Source: Chitinophaga pinensis | GTDB lineage: Bacteria > Bacteroidota > Bacteroidia > Chitinophagales > Chitinophagaceae | Direction: 5' to 3' | Length of the DNA stretch: 61,161 nt | Assembly: GCA_945878115.1 (NCBI GenBank) | Contig: CAMDVD010000015.1 | Location: 1-61,161, forward strand | Shown here: piece by piece, positions 45,654 through 54,756 of the stretch | How the letters are laid out: each line of letters starts with the position of its first letter | How positions within the stretch are numbered: position 1 is the stretch's first letter | Made by a program: the position numbers and the translations under genes | The notes under the pieces: generated by a model | What the model was told of the DNA's origin: nothing | The model's input: only the letters and a program-made list of their open reading frames with translations | Databases searched by the model: none

Positions 45654-46817
45654 TTAATAAATTCTTTTCACTGTTGCATCCTCTGCGAAAGGTTGTCCAG
45701 TAGTATATTTTTCTATTTGAATCATACCCGGTTTTTTGCCAATAGCCAAACTACCAATTTCATTTTCCATACCCAATGCTTGTGCAGCATGGATGGTAGC
45801 CCATGACAATATTTGCTCTATTGCTATAGAAGGAAAATGCTTTTGAATGGTTTTTATTTCGGCTAAAATATCTAAGGCATGATTAGATGCTAGACTGTCT
45901 GTACCTAAAACTATCTTACATCCTTTCTCCATCATCAATGGAATATTTGGTAGTTTATTTTCGATATATACATTCGCATTTGGACAAACACACCAAAAAA
46001 GTTTTTTATCCAATGTATTTGCAAAATCAATATCTGCAGAAGTAGTGACTGTATTATGCACTAAAATAATTTGTGCTGCTACATTTAATTTTTCTAGATA
46101 GGATGTGATGGAAGTTTTTCCCGTATGTGTAAAAAAGTATGTATCATTAAGTATAGCCAAAAACAATTTCAAAAAATCTCCAGTCCCAGAAATAAACAAT
46201 TCATTTTCCGCATCGCATTCTTGATTGTGTATGGATGAAATTTTATTTTCACTACCTGCGTTCACCAATTCCATCATGGCAGAAGACACGGAATATGGAG
46301 CATGTAAAACAATAGAAGATGGATGTGACAATGCAAAAGTAGCACTAATTTGTTTACTCATTTCTACTCGTTCCATCGCATTTTCTTCTTTGAGTCCAAC
46401 ACATTCCACAAACGTATGATAAGCCAATCGCCCTTTCTTTTTTTGTTCCAAACTATCTAAGCCATTGCTAATATCACCAACTGCAACTATCCCATTCACA
46501 AGCATCATTTGTTCCGCATCCTGAATAGCCCTTTGCTTTTGTTCGTCTGAAAAATTATTTCTGAATTGATTTATTCCCAACAAAAAATCAACCAAACCTG
46601 TTCGTTCTGGAATACAATTTTTTAAATGAGAAAGTTCCAAATGACAATGCGCATTGATAAAACCGGGCATCAACAAACCTCGATAATGTTGAACTTCTTG
46701 ATGTGTAGTTTGCGTTTGTATATCCACAATCACACCATCTTCTTGCACGCTCAGAACAGTATGATTAGGTAAAAATTGTTGTCCGTCAAAAATAAAATCA
46801 GCAGATAAAAAATGCAT
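45654..46817 (-). CDS. amidohydrolase family protein (TRZ/ATZ deaminase-like)
   Basis: A 387-residue metal-dependent hydrolase. The first metal site is in MPGFINAHCHLELSHL, a His follows in VLHAPYSVSS, another in SIHNQECDAENE, and the catalytic Asp in IVLGTDSLASNHALD. The C-terminal LGMENEIGSLAIGKKPGMI is typical. This pattern fits cytosine/S-adenosylhomocysteine/aminodeoxyfutalosine-type deaminases. A role in the futalosine menaquinone pathway is possible but not shown by the context. Convergent with nadE; divergent from the POT transporter gene. Confidence 0.82.
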   Translation of the reverse strand: MHFLSADFIFDGQQFLPNHTVLSVQEDGVIVDIQTQTTHQEVQHYRGLLMPGFINAHCHLELSHLKNCIPERTGLVDFLLGINQFRNNFSDEQKQRAIQDAEQMMLVNGIVAVGDISNGLDSLEQKKKGRLAYHTFVECVGLKEENAMERVEMSKQISATFALSHPSSIVLHAPYSVSSAMMELVNAGSENKISSIHNQECDAENELFISGTGDFLKLFLAILNDTYFFTHTGKTSITSYLEKLNVAAQIILVHNTVTTSADIDFANTLDKKLFWCVCPNANVYIENKLPNIPLMMEKGCKIVLGTDSLASNHALDILAEIKTIQKHFPSIAIEQILSWATIHAAQALGMENEIGSLAIGKKPGMIQIEKYTTGQPFAEDATVKRIY

Positions 46818-46937
46818 AAGTGAAAGTAAAATTTAATTTATCCGTTGACGAAACATTGCACAGCTTCAAAAAAAAAAATTACGCAAATGCAAATTAATCA
46901 AAAATTTTTCTATCTTGTTCCATTAAATAATAGAAAA

Positions 46938-48701
46938 ATGGAAATAACACAGGAACAGAAAGGACACCCTAAAGGACTTTGGGTATTATTTGGAACAGAA
47001 ATGTGGGAGCGTTTTAATTTTTATGGCATGCGCGCCATACTTACATTGTTCATGGTGAATTCGCTACTCATGAAAGAAGGCGATGCTTCATTAATTTATG
47101 GTGGATTTCTCGGACTCTGTTATTTGACACCAATGTTGGGCGGTTTTATCTCTGATCGTTTTTTCGGGAATAGAAATTGTATTTTGCTTGGTGGATTAAT
47201 GATGGCTGTTGGACAGTTGCTATTATTTACCAGTGCCTCTGTGTTTGGGAATAATATGAGTTTGGCACAAACATTATTGTGGACTGCACTCACCATTATT
47301 ATTTTCGGGAATGGTTTTTTCAAACCGAATATTTCGAGTATGGTGGGTAGTTTATATCCAAAACAAGAGAAATCAAAATTAGACACAGCCTTCACTATTT
47401 TTTATATGGGTATTAATCTGGGTGCCTTTTTAGGTCAATTGATTTGTCCATTAGTTGGTGATGTAAAAGACGCAGGTGGCATTCGAGATATTCATGCATT
47501 TAAATGGGGATTTCTAGCAGCTTCTATAGCCATGCTAATTGGCACAGCTGTATTTTATGTCTTGAAAAATAAATATGTTGTAGATCCAGCTGGCAAGGCT
47601 TTGGGCGGTTTGCCAAAACATAATGATGCTTCACATTATGAAGAAGGCGAAGCACAAAAAGCAGTTTTTTCTACGATGTCATTAGTTGGTGCTTGTGCTG
47701 CATTTTTTATATTATTTTTTACCTGTAATTATTTCATCACTGGTACAAATAATTTAAAAGTCATTTTATATGGTCTAATTCATCATGGCAATTTTGCTTA
47801 CCATAGTTTGGTCGGTGAAAATTTTGTAAAAACAATTATTTATCCAATTATCTATTCATTGGGTCTCACTTTAGCAGGATTAATTATTTCAGACAAATCT
47901 TTAACTAAAGTGGAGTTGCAGAGAATCTTAGTTATTTATATTGTTGGATTCTTCATCATCTTTTTCTGGGCTGCGTTTGAACAAGCTGGTTCATCCCTTA
48001 CCTTCATAGCAGATAACCAAACGGATAGAAACTTTTTTGGTTGGAATATGCCGCCATCTATGGTTCAAATATTTAATGGACTATTCGTATTTTCATTTGC
48101 ATTCCCTTTTAGTTTATTGTGGGATAAATTAAGATCTAAAGGAAGAGAACCTATTTCTACAGTAAAACAATCCATCGGATTAGCATTGATTGCCTTGAGT
48201 TATTTTATCATCGCAAACAATGTGAAAGACTTGGGCAATTCTGGATTGCTAGCTATCAAATGGTTGATTCTACTATACTTAATTCAAACATTTGCTGAAT
48301 TGTGTTTATCTCCTATTGGATTATCTTTAGTAGGTAAATTATCACCAAAGCGTTTTGCATCTCTATTATTTGGTGTATTCTTTTTATCGAATGCAGCAGG
48401 TTATGCACTTGCAGGAACATTGGGTTCATTGATACCTGCTACAGGTGATAAATTTAAAAAAGCGCAAGAATTAGGTATTGACTTACAAGCCATATTAAAC
48501 AAAACTGTTACTGCTACACCAGAGCAATTAAAATTATTAGATACCAATCAATTAAGCGCTACCAACCCTGTATTTGCTGGATTTGAAATCCATAATTTAT
48601 ATGAATTCTTTATGGTGTTTGTGGTATTGACAGGTATAGCAGCACTTATCTTATTTTTACTTACACCACTCTTAAAGAAAATGATGCATGGTGTTCGCTA
48701 A
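46938..48701 (+). CDS. POT family proton-coupled oligopeptide transporter
   Basis: A 587-residue member of the POT/PTR major facilitator family, taking up di- and tripeptides with protons. The family signature GTEMWERFNFYGMRAILTLFMV (E-x-x-E-R-F/FYGMR) is at the N-terminus. FGNGFFKPNISSMVGSLYP and a later FAELCLSPIGLSLVGKLSP also match. About 12-14 membrane helices. The open frame starts at a TTG (46845), but ATG 46938 (MEITQEQKGHPKGLW) gives the expected family N-terminus. Alone on its strand; its 3' side carries a hairpin repeat and a terminator. Confidence 0.92.
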   Translation: MEITQEQKGHPKGLWVLFGTEMWERFNFYGMRAILTLFMVNSLLMKEGDASLIYGGFLGLCYLTPMLGGFISDRFFGNRNCILLGGLMMAVGQLLLFTSASVFGNNMSLAQTLLWTALTIIIFGNGFFKPNISSMVGSLYPKQEKSKLDTAFTIFYMGINLGAFLGQLICPLVGDVKDAGGIRDIHAFKWGFLAASIAMLIGTAVFYVLKNKYVVDPAGKALGGLPKHNDASHYEEGEAQKAVFSTMSLVGACAAFFILFFTCNYFITGTNNLKVILYGLIHHGNFAYHSLVGENFVKTIIYPIIYSLGLTLAGLIISDKSLTKVELQRILVIYIVGFFIIFFWAAFEQAGSSLTFIADNQTDRNFFGWNMPPSMVQIFNGLFVFSFAFPFSLLWDKLRSKGREPISTVKQSIGLALIALSYFIIANNVKDLGNSGLLAIKWLILLYLIQTFAELCLSPIGLSLVGKLSPKRFASLLFGVFFLSNAAGYALAGTLGSLIPATGDKFKKAQELGIDLQAILNKTVTATPEQLKLLDTNQLSATNPVFAGFEIHNLYEFFMVFVVLTGIAALILFLLTPLLKKMMHGVR

Positions 48702-48716
48702 ATAAAAAATATACCA

Positions 48717-48750
48717 GTAGCATTTATTTTTTAATTAAAAAATACGCTAC
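48717..48750. repeat. single inverted copy of the 45-bp hairpin repeat
   Basis: GTAGCATT...AAAAAATACGCTAC matches the reverse complement of the units at 19591-19724 at both arms. It lies 16 bp after the transporter stop codon, immediately before a terminator. Confidence 0.75.
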
Positions 48751-48758
48751 GGCAGAAT

Positions 48759-48790
48759 AAAAAAATCCTCACGATGATGAGGATTTTTTT
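48759..48790. terminator. bidirectional intrinsic terminator
   Basis: Stem of an A-run plus TCCTCA pairing with TGAGGA plus a T-run (13 bp), loop CGATGA. It lies between the convergent POT transporter and epimerase genes. Confidence 0.88.
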
Positions 48791-48832
48791 ATGGGTAAGA
48801 ATAAAAGAAAGATTAAGTCTTGTACTGCATTT

Positions 48833-49795
48833 TTATTGATAAAAATGACGGTGTTTTTTATACCAATCAAAAGCTAATTTTAATCCCTCGCTTACAGAAA
48901 TATTTGGCTGATAGTCTAAAAGATTTTTTGCCTTGTCAATGTTTGCCAAACTATGCGGAATATCTCCTTTGCGGAATGGTCCAAAAATGGGTTCGAGATT
49001 TGAATCCGCAATTTTTTTGATGGTATTAAATAATTGTACCAAAGTAGTACTCTCTCCAAATGCAATATTATACACTTGATTCACTGCAGCGCTATTCTCT
49101 ATAAACAAAGCCTTGATATTGGCTTGAACAACATTGTCTATACAAGTAAAATCACGGCTATAACTACCATCACCATGGATAGTAGGCGCTTCATTATTTA
49201 ATACAGCATCCATAAACAAAGGAATCACAGCAGCATAAGCTCCCTTAGGACTTTGGTGCGGACCAAACACGTTAAAATAACGCAAGCCGATAAATTCCAT
49301 TCCGTATGTTTTAGCAAACACATCGGCATACAATTCCATTACATATTTAGTGACTGCATATGGAGATAAAGGGCGACCAATAATGGCTTCTATCTTTGGT
49401 AAGGATTCGCTATCCCCATAAGTAGAGGAAGAAGCAGCATACACTATACGTTTGATATTGGCATTTTTAGCAGCCGTATAGATATTTAAGGTACCTGTAA
49501 TATTGGTATTATTTGAATTAATTGGATCTACAATACTACGAGGTACAGAACCTAATGCGGCTTGATGACTTACTACATCCATACCTATCATGGCTTTTTC
49601 ACATGTTGCAAAATCAGTAATGTCCCCTACCATTAATTCAAACTTTGGATGATTCATTATCTCCGCTAAATTTTGACGATAGCCTGTACAAAAATTGTCT
49701 AATACGCGAACCTTGATAACTCGTTCATCATGTAACAATGCCTTTGTGAGGTTCGAACCAATAAAACCTGCACCACCAGTAAGAAGAATATTCAT
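48833..49795 (-). CDS. NAD-dependent UDP-sugar epimerase (WbpP/GalE-like)
   Basis: A 320-residue short-chain dehydrogenase/epimerase. The Rossmann motif GGAGFIGS is at residues 7-14, the catalytic S/Y/K in YAASSSTYGDS and SPYAVTKYVMELYA, and FNVFGPHQSPKGAYAAVIPLF matches UDP-GlcNAc/UDP-GlcNAcA C4-epimerases (WbpP/TviC group). The start was set at ATG 49795 (MNILLTGGAGFIGSN); the longer frame from 49840 overlaps the divergent promoter. It probably supplies an epimerised amino sugar for the polysaccharide locus. Divergent from a second epimerase. Confidence 0.88.
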   Translation of the reverse strand: MNILLTGGAGFIGSNLTKALLHDERVIKVRVLDNFCTGYRQNLAEIMNHPKFELMVGDITDFATCEKAMIGMDVVSHQAALGSVPRSIVDPINSNNTNITGTLNIYTAAKNANIKRIVYAASSSTYGDSESLPKIEAIIGRPLSPYAVTKYVMELYADVFAKTYGMEFIGLRYFNVFGPHQSPKGAYAAVIPLFMDAVLNNEAPTIHGDGSYSRDFTCIDNVVQANIKALFIENSAAVNQVYNIAFGESTTLVQLFNTIKKIADSNLEPIFGPFRKGDIPHSLANIDKAKNLLDYQPNISVSEGLKLAFDWYKKHRHFYQ

Positions 49796-49817
49796 TTGGC
49801 GAAAGTAGAAATATAAA

Positions 49818-49849
49818 TTTGTTGTTTCTTTTATAAACAAATATTTTTG
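49818..49849 (+). promoter_or_regulatory. Bacteroidota-type promoter for the second epimerase
   Basis: TTTG (49818-49821), 20-bp spacer, TATTTTTG (49842-49849), ending 16 bp before the ATG at 49866. It matches the TTTG-N19-21-TAnnTTTG consensus and implies a short leader. Confidence 0.65.
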
Positions 49850-49865
49850 TTGCTTTTATAAATAG

Positions 49866-50819
49866 ATGATAGTAGTAACGGGTTGTGCTGGTTTTATTGG
49901 ATCACATGTATGTGAATGCCTTCTTGAATTAAATATTGATGTTATAGGCATTGATAATTTAGATCCATTTTACGCAGAGGATATCAAACGTAAGAACATT
50001 TCTACTCTATTAAAATCAAAAAAATTCACTTTTTTAGAAGCCAATATTACAAGTACAGAAACTTGGAATGAAGTAAAGAAATATAACAATATCGAAGGTG
50101 TCATTCATTTGGCAGCCAAAGCAGGTGTTTTGCCTTCTTTAGAAAACCCTGCCGCATATATTGATACAAATATTGTTGGCACCCAAAAAGTATTAGATTT
50201 CTTAAAAGAAACAGGTATCAAAAAAATGGTTTTTGCTTCGTCATCATCTGTTTATGGCAACAATGTTAAAATCCCTTTTAGTGAGGATGATAGGGTAGAC
50301 AATCCAATTTCACCTTATGCTTTTACTAAAAAATCAAACGAGTTGCAAATACATACTTGGCATCATTTATATAAAATAGATGTTGTTTGTTTACGATTAT
50401 TTACTGTTTTTGGTCCACGACAACGTCCGGATTTAGCAATTAGAAAATTTGTTCAAAAAATCGAAAATGACCAAGCTATTGAAATGTATGGCGATGGTTC
50501 TTCAGCTAGAGATTATACATTTATTCATGATACAGTTTCGGGAATTATGAGTGCATGGAATTATGTAAAGAACAATGAAAATGTATATGAAATAATTAAT
50601 TTAGGAAACAAAAATCCTGTTCAATTAAAAGAACTGATTGCTACATTATATGAAATACTAGAAAAAACACCCAACGTAATACAAACAACTATGAAACCTG
50701 GTGATGTAAATATTACGTTCGCTGACATTTCAAAAGCACAAAAATTATTAAATTATAATCCACAAACATCATTAAAAGATGGGCTTATCGCATTTGTAAA
50801 TTGGTCTAAGAAGAATTAA
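49866..50819 (+). CDS. NAD-dependent epimerase/dehydratase (UDP-glucuronate 4-epimerase-like)
   Basis: 317 residues. Rossmann GCAGFIGS at 6-13, catalytic FASSSSVYGNN and SPYAFTKKSNEL (Y-x3-K), then LRLFTVFGPRQRPDLAIRKF, the signature of UDP-glucuronate epimerase-like proteins. YGDGSSARDYTFIHDT is also typical. It likely converts a UDP-sugar for capsule, EPS or O-antigen. About 100 bp separate it from the downstream phosphatase-like gene on the same strand, so the two may be co-transcribed. Confidence 0.88.
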   Translation: MIVVTGCAGFIGSHVCECLLELNIDVIGIDNLDPFYAEDIKRKNISTLLKSKKFTFLEANITSTETWNEVKKYNNIEGVIHLAAKAGVLPSLENPAAYIDTNIVGTQKVLDFLKETGIKKMVFASSSSVYGNNVKIPFSEDDRVDNPISPYAFTKKSNELQIHTWHHLYKIDVVCLRLFTVFGPRQRPDLAIRKFVQKIENDQAIEMYGDGSSARDYTFIHDTVSGIMSAWNYVKNNENVYEIINLGNKNPVQLKELIATLYEILEKTPNVIQTTMKPGDVNITFADISKAQKLLNYNPQTSLKDGLIAFVNWSKKN

Positions 50820-50916
50820 TTACTTTTCTAAATATGACGTTTATCATTTTATGAGCTAAAGCAAAATGTTTACATTCGCGTTTCTTCTTTTATGATCAAA
50901 AGAATAAATGAAAGGT

Positions 50917-52203
50917 ATGGACAAGAAAATTATTTTAGTAGGATTAAATGAAATCAATTTTGAATACGTAGAGTCGTATATAAAAATGGGTTACTTGCCA
51001 AATTTTAAAAAAATATTTAATGATTATGGCTACCAATATACAACATCAGAAAAAACGTATGAATTACTAGAGCCTTGGATCCAATGGGTGACCATTCATA
51101 CAGGAAAAACATATGAAGAACATCAAATATTTAGATTAGGAGATATTGTTGAGCATCCTCATTTAAAACAATTGTGGAATTTGGCTGAAGAGAAAGGATT
51201 GAGCGTAGCTGCAATATCACCTTTCAATGCTCGAAATGATTTAAAAAATCCATTGTTTTTTGTACCTGACCCATGGACAAAAACAAAAATATCTGGCTCA
51301 CCCTTACTTCAAGATTTAGGAAAAGCTGTAGCCCAAGCTGTGAATGATAATGCACAAGAAAAAATAGATACATCTTCCATTTTTGCATTTTTAAAAGGGG
51401 CTATTAAATATATTCCAATTTCGAAAATATTTCACTATCTGACTATTATTTCCAAAATTAAAAAACCAGGTGCCAAAGCCATATTTTTAGATTCTTTCCT
51501 AGCAGACATTTTTATGAATGAATGGAAAAACACTAAACCCGATTTTTCCTCTTTATTTTTGAATACAGGCGCACATGTCCAGCATCATTATATGTTTAAT
51601 TCAAAAGCATATACAGGTAAATTTGAAAATCCAGAATGGTATTGCCCAAAAAATTATGACCCATTATTAGAAGTTTTGAAAAATTATGATAGTGTATTAG
51701 GAGAATTGTTGACACTCAACACTAGGCTATTTATATTGACTGGGCTACATCAAAAACCGCATGAACATTTGACATTTTATTGGAGATTAAAAGACCATAA
51801 AGAATCCTTGAAAACAATGGGAATCGAAATTTTTGATGAAGTGCTACCAAGAATGTCAAGAGATTTTTTAATAAATTGCAGTTCAGAAGTCGACGCAAAA
51901 AATGCACAAACATTGTTAGAATCTTATACAAGTAAAAAAGAAAACATGCCCATTTTTACAGTCGACAATAGAGGAAAAAGTTTGTTTATTGAATTGACCT
52001 ATTCCAATGATGTAAACGATACTTTTGAAATGTTTTCGTCGCTCACCCAAAAGACATTACACCTAAAACCATTGATTGCATTTGTGGCTATTAAAAATGG
52101 TGAACATGATGGCATTGGTTATTTTATAGATACGCATAAAAAATCAGCCCATGTAACGATACCCTTAACACAAACATTTGATGAAATTTGTCACGCATTT
52201 TAA
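50917..52203 (+). CDS. alkaline-phosphatase-superfamily-like protein of polysaccharide locus
   Basis: About 428 residues, not clearly assigned. The N-terminus KIILVGLNEINFEYVESYIKMGYLPNFKKIF resembles the opening of type I phosphodiesterase / alkaline-phosphatase-fold proteins (VxxLGxDG...GxLPNLxxL), but the usual catalytic Thr/Ser-plus-metal motif is hard to place, so it may be a divergent or inactive member. THTGKTYEEHQIF and a late KNGEHDGIGYFI are candidates for metal-binding stretches. ATG 50917 (MDKKIIL) was preferred to 50908 because an AAAGG lies just before it. The stop overlaps the convergent glycosyltransferase stop by 4 bp. Confidence 0.55.
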   Translation: MDKKIILVGLNEINFEYVESYIKMGYLPNFKKIFNDYGYQYTTSEKTYELLEPWIQWVTIHTGKTYEEHQIFRLGDIVEHPHLKQLWNLAEEKGLSVAAISPFNARNDLKNPLFFVPDPWTKTKISGSPLLQDLGKAVAQAVNDNAQEKIDTSSIFAFLKGAIKYIPISKIFHYLTIISKIKKPGAKAIFLDSFLADIFMNEWKNTKPDFSSLFLNTGAHVQHHYMFNSKAYTGKFENPEWYCPKNYDPLLEVLKNYDSVLGELLTLNTRLFILTGLHQKPHEHLTFYWRLKDHKESLKTMGIEIFDEVLPRMSRDFLINCSSEVDAKNAQTLLESYTSKKENMPIFTVDNRGKSLFIELTYSNDVNDTFEMFSSLTQKTLHLKPLIAFVAIKNGEHDGIGYFIDTHKKSAHVTIPLTQTFDEICHAF

Positions 52204-53312
52204 TTGTTATAGATTTCAAATGTTTTATCTAGTACGGATTGTATAGAAAATTCTGCTTCCGCAATTTTCCTTCCATGCTCCCCCATCTCATTTCTTATTT
52301 TTTCATGGACTAATAAAAATTCCATCGCTGCCGCAAGTTCGACAATTTGTTTCTTTTCTACAATAAGTCCATTATAATTATCAGTTACAACCTCTTTACA
52401 ACCAGGTACATTTGTTGTAATGATGGCTCGGCCAACAGCACAAGCTTCAATTAATGATTTCGGTATTCCTTCTCTATAGGAAGGTAACACCACTACATTT
52501 GAATCGCACAACCAATGATAAATATTGCTTTGTTCTCCAACCCAAATAACAGGTGAATTTTGCAATAATTCCTTAAAATACGATTCCGATATTCCAGCCT
52601 TATTTTCTAGGTCTATTCTACCTGCAATGACAAATGAAGATTGATTTGGATATTTTTCTTCCACTATTTTTGAAGCCTCAATATATTCAATGATACCTTT
52701 GTCTGCCAAAATTCTAGCTGCCAAAAAAAACGTAACTTTTTCTTGAACAGGCTCTTTTGTAAATGCAAATTCATGTAAATCCACACCTGATCCTTTAATA
52801 ATAAACACATGTTTTTTATCTACAATATTTAACCCTACCACCTCATTATAATCATCATGATTCTGGAAGATAAATCGCATATTCCTATTACTAAAAGCAA
52901 ATTTGAATAATTGTTTCATAGTTTTTCTCAATAAAAAATTACTTGAATCTGATAAAGCAAAACCAAGCCCTGGAAGTGCATTTACTACTTTTCCTACTTT
53001 AACAAATTTAGAAGCTATAGATCCATAAATCACTGGTTTCATAGCAACCTGATGTATAATATCTGGTTTGTGTTTTTTATATAGTTGAATGAAAAATAAA
53101 ATTGTTTTAAGCTCTACAAAAATATTTAGACCAGAACGTGACATTGGAATTGGAATAAATTTAAATCCATGTTTAGTTATTTGATCGGAATAGCCACTAT
53201 CAATGGCAACAATTGTAACATCATAACCTCTTTTTTTTGCTTCAAGAGCGATTGGCATTCTATGAGATAATAAAAACCAGTCTACATTAACCACTAAAAA
53301 CAATGAAGGCAT
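52200..53312 (-). CDS. glycosyltransferase family 4 (GT-B)
   Basis: A 370-residue GT-B glycosyltransferase. The acceptor domain opens with LFLVVNVDWFLLSHRMPIALEAKKRGYDV. The donor-binding C-domain has FFLAARILADKGIIEYIEA, VVLPSYREGIPKSLIEACAVGRAIITTNVPGCKEVV (E-x7-E motif) and NGLIVEK. It would add a sugar to a lipid-linked glycan in the cytoplasm. Its 5' side faces the Wzy-like gene divergently (109 bp). Confidence 0.9.
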   Translation of the reverse strand: MPSLFLVVNVDWFLLSHRMPIALEAKKRGYDVTIVAIDSGYSDQITKHGFKFIPIPMSRSGLNIFVELKTILFFIQLYKKHKPDIIHQVAMKPVIYGSIASKFVKVGKVVNALPGLGFALSDSSNFLLRKTMKQLFKFAFSNRNMRFIFQNHDDYNEVVGLNIVDKKHVFIIKGSGVDLHEFAFTKEPVQEKVTFFLAARILADKGIIEYIEASKIVEEKYPNQSSFVIAGRIDLENKAGISESYFKELLQNSPVIWVGEQSNIYHWLCDSNVVVLPSYREGIPKSLIEACAVGRAIITTNVPGCKEVVTDNYNGLIVEKKQIVELAAAMEFLLVHEKIRNEMGEHGRKIAEAEFSIQSVLDKTFEIYNN

Positions 53313-53421
53313 TTAATATTGTTTAGATAAATTCATTAAATAATAATTCAAATAAAATAGCTTTTGTTGATAAATTTTTTGAGTGGATCAATTTTTGTAC
53401 TATTGTCATATATTTACTTAA

Positions 53422-54756
53422 ATGGCATTTCCAATAATTTTTAGTTTTCTAGACACTGCAATTTATATTATTCTCATTGGTATTATTACATTTTTTTTAT
53501 CAAGAACTAAATATAGTGGTTTTGAAAGGAAATTTTTAATATGGGGGTTTTTATTACGTGCATTTGCAACACCATTGTATTTACTTTATCATAAATATGT
53601 CCAAAAAACTGGAGATATATTTCAATATTATAGTGATAGTACATACCTATCCAACATATTTTTCAAATCTCCATCCTTATATTTTAAAATGTTGTTTTCA
53701 GAAATTACACCAACTAAATTTCCTGACATAGATATGTATAAACAGATGTTTCTTTTTGAAAAAGATGAAGCCATGATTTGCAAATTTGGAAGTTTTATCG
53801 GCATTTTTTTAAACAGCAGTTTTTTAAACATTTCACTAATTTTTTCTTTATTTGGATTATTGGGTTGTTGGAAAATATATACAACATATAAAAAGCTATA
53901 TCCCGATTATGCTAAACAATTTGGCTATGCCATTTTATTTGTGCCTAGTGTCTTATTTTTTGGCACTTCTCTAACAAAAGATAGCCTTTGTTTAGGAGGT
54001 CTTGGATTGTTGTTTTCGGCACTATTTCAAATATTTGTTTTTAAAGAAAAAATAATTAAAAATGTCTTTATCCTGTTTTTTTGCTTTATTATTTTCCTAA
54101 ATGTGAAAATATATATTCTTATGTCCATTTTGCCAGCCTTATTATTTAGCTTTATTATTAAATTTATCATTGGTATAAAAAATCGAATAATAAAATATTT
54201 AATATTTCCACTCATTATATATACGTTTTATTTATTAGTCGTTTTTAGTTCAACCTATTTAGGAGATATAGCAGAAAAATATGCTTTTGAAAATTTAACC
54301 AAGACATTGGTTGTTAACTACAATTATTTATCAAAGGAGACATTTGCTGGTAGCTCTTACGATTTAGGTACTATTGAACCCACCATTACTAGCATATTAG
54401 GACATTTTTTGGCAGCTGTAAATGTTTCCCTATTCAGACCTTTCTTTTGGGAAATTAAAAATAGTTCTATGTTTGTTTCTTCCGTTGAGAGTACATTCAC
54501 AATTCTAATATCCCTTTATGTAATTTTGAAAAAGGGCATCTTCAACATATTTAAACAAATTTTTAAAAATTATACAATACTTTTTAGCTTCACTTTTTGT
54601 ATAATATTTTCATTTGCAATAGGAATTTCAAGTGGCAATTTTGGCACCTTGATTAGATATAAAATTCCTATGATCCCTTTTTATTTTTCAGCTTTAGTCA
54701 TTTTATATAATTCCAAAAAAACTTTACCTTTCAATAAAAGTACGCCAATTGGTTAA
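53422..54756 (+). CDS. polytopic membrane protein, putative Wzy-like polysaccharide polymerase
   Basis: A 444-residue protein with roughly ten predicted membrane helices and a central conserved segment FVPSVLFFGTSLTKDSLCLGGLGLLFSALF followed by a large loop (SKETFAGSSYDLGTIEPTITSILGHF). Such S-(L/x)-x-K-(D/E) segments occur in EpsG/O-antigen polymerase-like proteins of exopolysaccharide loci. No strong family match can be claimed. The context among glycosyltransferases favours a polymerase. Its last 33 bp overlap the convergent glycosyltransferase gene. Very Phe/Ile-rich and AT-rich compared with neighbours. Confidence 0.55.
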   Translation: MAFPIIFSFLDTAIYIILIGIITFFLSRTKYSGFERKFLIWGFLLRAFATPLYLLYHKYVQKTGDIFQYYSDSTYLSNIFFKSPSLYFKMLFSEITPTKFPDIDMYKQMFLFEKDEAMICKFGSFIGIFLNSSFLNISLIFSLFGLLGCWKIYTTYKKLYPDYAKQFGYAILFVPSVLFFGTSLTKDSLCLGGLGLLFSALFQIFVFKEKIIKNVFILFFCFIIFLNVKIYILMSILPALLFSFIIKFIIGIKNRIIKYLIFPLIIYTFYLLVVFSSTYLGDIAEKYAFENLTKTLVVNYNYLSKETFAGSSYDLGTIEPTITSILGHFLAAVNVSLFRPFFWEIKNSSMFVSSVESTFTILISLYVILKKGIFNIFKQIFKNYTILFSFTFCIIFSFAIGISSGNFGTLIRYKIPMIPFYFSALVILYNSKKTLPFNKSTPIG

